Under the pieces are notes generated by a model, which worked only from the letters and a program-made list of their open reading frames with translations, had not been told where the DNA came from and made no database searches. 64,000 nt of DNA from Luidia sarsii (Eukaryota > Echinodermata > Asteroidea > Paxillosida > Luidiidae): positions 14,766,549 to 14,830,548 of the forward strand of contig OX465111.1 in NCBI GenBank assembly GCA_949987565.1. Direction: 5' to 3'. Shown piece after piece: positions 36,101 through 45,100 of this stretch (position 1 is its first letter; each line of letters starts with the position of its first letter). A program made the translations under genes and the position numbers.

Positions 36101-39100
36101 GTTAATGTGGTGCTTCTGAATAAACTGCGCAGCATATATGTAGCGAGTGCCCAGACCTCCGCCCACCAGAGGATGTAGACCTCACTTACTCAAAGCCACC
36201 AACTTTGACCTGGTTAAGGGACAAAACATAATTGCTGCTTGCCTCATACGCAACAAACAGAAGATTGGTCTGTTTTGTCAGGTGATCGCTCAGCGTAGTG
36301 AGACGTGGCATTTACCACTGCCGTGGTTAAAGAGACACTCTATATGGTGATCCCAGAAAAACCTTACTCTGGGGTCGGACTTACTTGAAGAAGGCCAGCT
36401 GGATGGCCAACTGGATGAAGGCATCGGGACTGATCCGCTGCCCCTTGCAGAAGTCCTTGCCAAAGGGCTCGAAGGAGAAGCAGGAGAGCTGGACGTCGCT
36501 ACCCAGACTGTTAACACGGGGAAAAGAGAGCGAGAGACTTTAGGGGCCTAGTCACACAGCTGCAAACCTACCTTAATGGAAATTAGGAATACTTCTGCTA
36601 AAAAAAGAGGAATCACAGAGCAAATTACATAGGAATATTTGTGTATTTTCAAGGCAAAAATCAAAATCTGTTGTCAAGAGCTTGTAAAAAGTGATACATT
36701 TTTACAAAAAAGAGGAATGATTCCTCCAAAATAGGTTGGCAGCGGTACCAACCGCTATACATATTTGAATCCGCCGCATGGGACTTGAACCCGAGACCTC
36801 TGGTTTTGTATACCAGCACTCATACCATCTGAGCTATCCAGTCCTTACATATAGATGGCCTTCCCAAATAAACTGTAGTAAACTAGTCTTTAGCAGGATG
36901 GGGATGCCAGTCAGAAGCATTCAACCATTAACTACCGTATATATCCAGGGATCACGCCCCCCATGTTTTTCATACAGATGTAAACAACCATTCGTTTCCA
37001 GAAGTAAATACATACAAAGATTGGAAATTGTCTGCACACCTGTCTACGTGAACTTTGGCATCCTCGATGGTCTCCAGCGTTTCCCGATCCAAGTTGAATT
37101 CCAGCCTCTTGGGCTCAGACGACGAGACTGATTTTGACCAGGATTCTGGGGGTGGGTTGTGCCTGAAAAGAGCAGCAATGACATAAACGATCTATAGACG
37201 GGACAGCACCTATTGACATCAACGTAGGGATGAATGAATGGCATGCATTGGGGAAGCCGACTAATGTGCATTTGCATAGTGTGATGTCCTCAACTACGAT
37301 GCCCTCAACAGCGGAGCCCTTTAGTTTTGCGCCCTAATAGAGGTTTTTCACATGACGTCACTTGACCGGCAAAAGCTGTTTAGCATGTCCACAGGAGCGT
37401 CCAAATCCACGGAAGCGGATGCAAATATCGAATCTGAGTATTTCTATTGGAAATTTGATAACTCCAAGGCGAGCACGTTCCGCGTAGGTACATCCGCTTG
37501 AATTGAACACTGACTGGCAAAAAGCACGCGAGTGAAAAAAACCTCTATAGGTTATGTATGTCTGTGGTTGAGTATGGTAGATGGCAGAGGGCGCCCTCTA
37601 TATCCCCTTTCATTCCATTCTTCAGCCAATTCGCTCAGTTCAGTCACAAATTCCACCATTTCAACCCGTAGTGACTGTGTCTGTAGTGTCTGTGTGGAAA
37701 CTTATGACAAAACGGGATCAGAAGGCAGTGTGGAGTTGGGGACTCACGCATAGTGCAGGCTGTGGTCGACCAAGGCTGTGATGGGAGGCCCTTCCGCTGT
37801 GCAGTGCTCATACTGGAGAGCTACCTCACCGTCCGCTCCAACAATAAACTGGACAAGGGAACAGAACAGAACAGAACAGAAAGGAAGAAATACAATCAGA
37901 AAATCAGAACAATATCATAAATATCATAAAAATGGTGATAAATCTCTCAACATTCACGACATTTGCATATCTTTAGGGGGACAGTCTAATCCGTAGGCAC
38001 TATGCAACATTTTACATTTTGGATAATAATAAGAAGAAAATTTATGATGTCGTAACTGTACTCAAGACACAGAGAGCTCAGGGATGACAAAATTGAAATG
38101 ATAACAATAACGAGGATAAGATAAACATAAGATAAATTGCTCAGAGCAGGAAATCACGGAAATCGAAACATTTAGAGGGTCTGACATTTCAATCCTAGCA
38201 GGACCTAAATTCTCAATTTAGGTATTGATATTACAGGAGCACAATTTTGTAGCATGGATCAGAGACTGGCACACAGTGGAGGGTGGATATAAGAATTTGA
38301 ACACTCCATTGTATTCAGCAGGTAACAATATAATACAATGATATGACTGCAGTTTACAGGCCTGTTGAGTTGGCCCATTGAGCTTACAGTTAACTGACCA
38401 ATTGAGTTGACCCATTGAGCTTACAGTTTACTGGCCCATTCAGTTGGCCCGTTGAGCTTACAGTTTACTGGCCCATTTAGTTTGCCCGTTGAGCTTACAG
38501 TTTACTGGCCCATTTAGTTTGCAGTCTACTGGCCCACTGAGTTGCCTATTGAGTTTGCAGTCTACTGGCCAATTGAATTTGCAGTTTACTGGCCCACTGA
38601 GTTGCCTATTGAGTTTGCAGTCTACTGGCCAATTGAATTTGCAGTTTACTGGCCCACTGAGTTGCCCATTGAGTTTGCAGTCTACTGGCCCATTGAGTTT
38701 GCTGTTTACTGACCCATTGTTTGCCCATTGAGTTTGCAGTCTACTGGCCCATTGAGTTTGCAGTCTACTGGCCCACTGAGTTGCCTATTGAGTTTGCAGT
38801 CTACTGGCCCATTGAGTTTGCAGTTTACTGGCCCACTGAGTTGCCCATTGAATTTGCAGTCTACTTGCCCATTGAATTTGCAGTTTACTGGCCCACTGAG
38901 TTACCCATTGAGTTTGCAGTCTACTGGCCCATTGAGTTTGCAGTCTACTTGCCCATTGAATTTGCAGTTTACTGACCCACTGAGTTGCCCATTGACTTTG
39001 CAGTCCACTGGCCCATTGAGTTTGCAGTTTACTGACCCATTCAGTTAACTAAAGGAGTTAGCTTAAGCAGCCTGTCCAATTTCCTGATGCTAACTTGCCA

Positions 39101-42100
39101 GCCCGGGCCGTCGAGACAGCCAACCATCTTCACCTGCAGTGTCTTGTCAAACCAGCGGTTGCAGCTGTTGGCCCGACTACCGCCGCCATACAGCGCCGTC
39201 TTGGCGCAGTGGTTGGCAAAGCTCTCGGCGTCGGCGTCCTGGTGGAAGTAGACGGACTTGTCCAGGCACAGCACGAACAGGCTCCTCTCAATCTCCTCAA
39301 AGGAGGCGCGGTTGACCTTGTCTGGAACCCAAGAACAAGTGAGAGCGCCTTCATAGCAGCAACAACCAAAGGTGGGGCCACACAATAAGCAAGTTCATAA
39401 TTACGATTTGCACATGCGCGAGTCCCCATACTACAACGTACATGTCAATATGACCAAAGCATTGGCTGGCGCCTCGCATCCTCATCTGTGCACCACATGT
39501 TGGCACAAACGTATTTGCTTTACTAGGTCTAAACAATAAACCTTCCGTCTGAAATATGAAATACATGCACAATTGAACAGATTTAACCCTACAAGGTATG
39601 TGTACTGGGGGCGAATTTCAAAGAGTCGCTTAAGCACCAAAATTTGCTAAGCACGAAAAGCCTTGCTGAATAAAACCAGGATCCAATTTCATAGAGCCGC
39701 TTAAAGCCCCTATGCAACATTGGTACATGTAAGATCGAAAAACAGAAATGTTCACAGATTTACATGAAACTTATACAGTTTGAATGAAGATGGTTATAGT
39801 AGAAATCGTGCACTGAAATATTTATCAAAATTAGGATAAGGTTTCCCCGATGAAAAGTTATTCAGTTCTGATTTAATTTTATGAGTACAGCTAAAACTCA
39901 ACTTCTCAACAAAAAGCCAGCACGCTTTATGTCCATATGTTTTCATTGTTTTCATTGCTTGTTTTTTATTGGGTTTTATATTGTTTTTTATTGTTGCCAA
40001 ACTTTAGTTGCCTTCAGAATTATACAGAAGCAGGGGTGGATTTCACAAAGCCTTACAATGCATAACCCATCGTAAGTTTTGTTGGGCTGTATGGTTTCTG
40101 TGCATCGCTCTGTTCGCTCATCGTCTTGCGATTGATCATGGGTTACAACAATTTTAGTGAAATTGTTCCCTGGTAGGATGACAGCACTGTCATTAATCAT
40201 TTTACGAGTACCAGTAATTCTGCTCAAAAGCAGGTCCTGTATATCATGAATCACAATGAATGCAACTTAACTCCCTCGTTAAAACAGTTCTCTTTAAATC
40301 CCTGTACTGTTCATTCGAATCTAACATCCCAGTTCCCCTTCCGTTTGACCTTCAAAGTTTTGCACTACTCAAAAGCAAGGCCTCCCAAAATGCAGCTATA
40401 TCCTGTCAAACTTCTCAAACATTGAGGTCAGCCCTGGCCACGTGACAATGGCTCACCTCTGGACATCTTCTTGTAGACCTTGCCCCAGGTGTTGCGGTGC
40501 TCTGAGGTCAGGATGTTGACGGGAATGGCAGGGAACGGGGACGTGGCCACGATCTGCTCCAGCTTGGAGTGGATGGTGCCGATTGGCAGGAGCCTGCCCT
40601 GCTGGTCGTACACATCCAATGTGAACAGCTGTTGCCCCCCCCCAAAAAAAAATAATATATGAACGGCTCACGTTTTTAAAATGCAAAGACCCTCTTCTTA
40701 CTGACTGAAATTAGTAATAATTGATGACTGATTTTCAGATTATCTACTAGGGGGCATAAATTACCATAAAAATCAAAATCATTCTCAAAATCACCGAGAT
40801 GACTCAACCCCAAACTTACGGATACAGTAGTAGTCATTTTTCATAGGTTAGACTTACATGGCTATCTTCAATCTATCTTCCATCCTTTGAGAAAGACCGT
40901 TCTTGACATTTTAAAACTTTGGACTGTTTTTATTTTACCAACATCTCGGTTAAAAAAATTGGATCCATGGATCAGGCTCAGGTTTAGGCTTTGTCTCCAT
41001 CTGACAAAAACATGAAAAACCTGGCTTGAAGGTTAATTTGGCTTGATAAGTACAGAGCATTCACCAGGAAACTGGGGCCAAACGCTTGTTTCGAGATGCC
41101 TGTGACATAATAACGGGTAAGAGAAATATGACCGAAGCCTAAGCCTCGAGCCTAAGCCTTCATTTCGTAAACGGCCATAGAGCAATACTGACGTGGTTAT
41201 TGTAGCTGATGATGATGTGGCGTGGCGCGCCCGGTTTGGATGGCGGGAAGCTGACCACAGAATCCTTCTTGACTCCCGGTATCCGGCAGGAGGACAGGAT
41301 GCGGTGGTACTGGTCCATGCACAGGGGCTGGCCGCCCATGTAGTCCACAGGCAGGGAGTTACTGCCCACGAGAAGAGGACAACATTGAGAGGTTGTGGGT
41401 GCATTTGTGGGTGAGCTTTCTCCAGGTCTGCCCCGGGTCAGCCCCTGTCTGCTCTAACATCCTTACTACATAACTTACTCAGCACAAACGCAGGGTAACT
41501 CAGGGGCAACCCTGGGAAGCTTAAATCGATTGCACCCTATGTGTGCAATGTCTTCTTTTTCTCCAGAGGCAGAATGGGACTTGCCAGTTTTTAGGGACTC
41601 CCCAGCCTCGACCTAGCTACCAGCGAAGTCAGACCAACAAGTACACATCGTCCTAAGATGATGATGTAAGATATCCTTAAGACTAGGTTTGCCCTGACAC
41701 AGAGCAGGAACAGGGGTGAATTTCACTCAGTTGAGTCGCCAGCTCTTTTCAGAGCCACACTCCATCTCACAAGAGATGATCATGTACAGTGGTGTCCTCG
41801 CAAACCTTTCCACTCTCAAACATTCCCAATGTTTCCATAACCCCCAAAATAACAAAAGGCCAAACTGAGCGAATCAATTCACCTGTCAATGAGCTGTTTG
41901 AAGTCCAAGACACCGGCCACGAGCTTTGCGGCAAACTTCAGCTGCCCCTCGATTCCCTGGAAATTCTGGTGGGGTAAGACTACCCCGGGACTGACGTGCA
42001 GGACGACTGGGGAGCGGAACTCTAGGTACGCCTTGTCCAGCCACCAGTCCGACAGCTACGAGATCAACAAACATTTGGAGGGGAGGGGTGAGGGGAGTTG

Positions 42101-45100
42101 GAAAGGGGAATCAAACATTTGAGATTTTGGGCAATTCGTGGTGGAGGTACAGTAGAGAAGACTGGAAGGTTTGCATGGTGGCAATACTAACTGGAAGGTT
42201 TGCAGTAACACCATGTAAGTTGTAACACAGATCTCTTTTGAGACGGAGTGTGGCTTTGAAAAGAGCCAGTAACTCAATGTTTTGGGCAGTGTGCACTCTG
42301 CCTGTCACCGCAAACCTCCGACATGGTGGAGGTAGCAAGTCAAGAACAACTTCATAGGTATGATGTTGATTTTGCATCAAGGAGAATGTACATACACAGA
42401 TGTAATTCAATGAGGGTTTGCCCTCCTTATAATATGAATTTTACATCATGGAGAATGTATACTGTATTTTATGTAATTCAGTGAGGGTTTACCTTCTTTG
42501 ATGTGTAATACATGAATTTTACATCAAGGAGAATGTACCGGTACATGCAATTCAATGAGGGTTTGCCCTCCTTAACTTTTACTGGTAACTAGCAATGCAT
42601 GCTCAGTGCTTTGCCCGACTGCCAGCTGAAAAGTATACAGACAGCTTGGGCTGCATTCATACCCACAATCCCTGCTTCCTAGGACAGACGTCTTAACCAA
42701 TGGATCGCCAAGGTGGTCAAAGTCATGTAGTGGATTCAAATCTGTATACCGGCGGGCTCCACAGTGCATACTTCCTAGATACAATGACTTTTGAATCAAG
42801 GAGAATGTGATTCAAAGAGGGTTTGCCCTACTTGACATGTAATTAGCACTGCATACCCAGTGTATTGCCCGATTGCATGCTGGAAGAAGGATGAAGAAGA
42901 ACGTGCAGTGACATGCGTGGAGACTGAGGTTGGGGTGGTTCTGCGAGGACCCAAGGGACTATACACCCGATCTAGATTTGTCAAACTTCATTGCACATAA
43001 AGCTCTCTTTAAGCTCAGCTTCTATCACAGAAGACCGGTCACAAACAAAACTCAAAACAAACCCAGACCCTAATTATGCTAAAAGTGAATGACTATGTCG
43101 GAGAGGTTGTGATCTTCCTACCCAGTTGTCCATCCTCTGAGATCTCTCTATCAGCGCCATCTGTAAGGACTCTCCATACCCACCAGGCCGACCAAAGTCA
43201 TTTACAATCTGAAGAGAAAAAATGAACCAGGATAGATGTATAGGTCCAGGATGAAAATGGGGCATCCGTTAACTGCCTTTGAAATATGTCTTGCTAGGAT
43301 CGGTACATCGTGCCCTCTACATCTAGGCCTACTTCATTGAAATAGGGCTAAATGCTTAGATTTTTATACTATACAATGTGCTTTTGTGAATATCAGAGCA
43401 ACATTGCACCTCACATGGCAAATCCTCTGGTTCACTGCACCTACAAGTTAAGAAACAATATACAGTGGAACGTCACTATAATGAACGCCAATAAACCAAA
43501 TATTCGGCTATAACGAACATGCCCTTTGGCTACTGATTTTTGTGTACAAAATGTGGTCGCAACTGCTATAACGAACGACCGCTATATCAAGCAATTTTCA
43601 TGGCTCCTGGAATGTTCATTATAGCGACGTTAAACTGTACATAAAGTCTAACAGTAGTGTGGCAAGCATTTCTGTAATTCGTTTAGTTCCGTAAGTGGGA
43701 GGCTTGATATAGGATGTTTTATTGCAATTTAGGGGAAAAAGAGAGAGTGCAAGAGAGTGCAGTAGAGTTACCCGCAATACATGACCCTAGCCTTGAACGT
43801 ATCATGCATTGTAAGATTCATAGCAGACCGTATTCAGGAACATAAAGTCTGCCCCCAGTTTAATTAAAGATAAATGGGTTGTTGACACTCCTTTCTCATT
43901 ACATGTAATTACCAAACTGATTAGGGTCCAATTTGCTTCCAATATCTGAAATAATCAAAATGCTCGGCTACTTTGGCAAAGGGATCAGTTTTATGCAGAT
44001 TGGATGAAGCTTATTCCAAGTTGGAGGGAAACACTTTGGTAAAGGGATTACAATAGCCCCTTTTCCACTGATTTGGAACCATCCCATCACAGTACGATGC
44101 ATTAAAAATATGAGTGAGTGGTTTGCTTCATTCATATGCAAATTCAGGGATGATTGATGCTGGATTTCCATCAGGACAAGCAGCTTTCCTACAGCTGCTG
44201 AGGGTTGAGAATAGACCCATTCATTATAGAGGATGTGCTGTGCAAATATAATTTCACGTTAATTCATAGTTTTCAACTGTCTGATATACAAAGTTAATAC
44301 AAAAACTGTTGCAAACTGCTCACTGACTATAAAATGACCTGCAATACATAAATCTCAAAAGTTAGAGGGCCTGACGTTTGGATCCTAGCAGGACCTTTCT
44401 CAAAGGCAAAGAGAAAGGTCCTGCTATGATCAAAATGTCAGGCCTATTGAGATTGATATAAAAAATGTTGGATAAACCTCTCTTTTATTAAAAATTGGCA
44501 TTCTCCTAACTGTGCTTTTTTCACCCTCTGCTGGGGCTCTTCATGAAAATTGATCAAAATTTGTCAATGAGGGCAGCAGACAAAATTTTGGTAAAAGTTG
44601 ACGTAGTTCTACGGATACGAGAAATGCATAGTTCTGGCAAGATAGTTTATCTGTCTTCAAACTCCGCGCAAGAATACAGTACACTATCAATTCTGCAATG
44701 ACGGTAGTCGGCTGCATAACGACATGTTAAGTAAACCATCTTTAGACTGGTATCCATATGGCTAAGGATCTGGAAGATACGCTAGAAGTGATGATAAATC
44801 TAAAAGATCAAGACTGTTACTTATCGAGGTAAAATTGTCATTAATTGCAATATCCAGATCATTGTCACAATTGGTTCCAGGTGGAGGGATAATTGTAATT
44901 ACAAGTAGTTCCTGTTGTCATCAATCTCATGGCACGATACCATACCACCTACAGGTAGCAGGATTATTTGTTTTTTATATTTTTGAACACAATATTTGCA
45001 GTAATTTATTTTAGTGGAAGCAAACGTGCAAATGATCATGTTCCAAACAGATTTCTATCTACTGTAATATTCAGAAAATGAAGTATGCCTTCTTTTAATT

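Noticed and set aside
36290..36517. Minus-strand Ser/Pro-rich frame
   Set aside because: It is CRAT exon 10 read in the wrong frame; the right frame gives DVQLSCFSFEPFGKDF and joins neighbours in phase.
36781..36844. tRNA gene on the minus strand
   Set aside because: The A and B boxes and the anticodon stem are present, but the acceptor stem does not pair well and the same head recurs inside a dispersed repeat. It is a SINE-like copy.
38489..39048. Repeat-encoded plus-strand frames (IEFAVYWP type)
   Set aside because: A 24-bp tandem array stays open in all frames. There is no start context, splice support or family likeness.
39095..39388. Plus-strand frame of 97 residues
   Set aside because: It is the complement of CRAT exon 7, whose minus-strand reading matches the family exactly. 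Plus-strand frames over exon 2 (46590-46902) and exon 5 (41193-41414) are rejected for the same reason.
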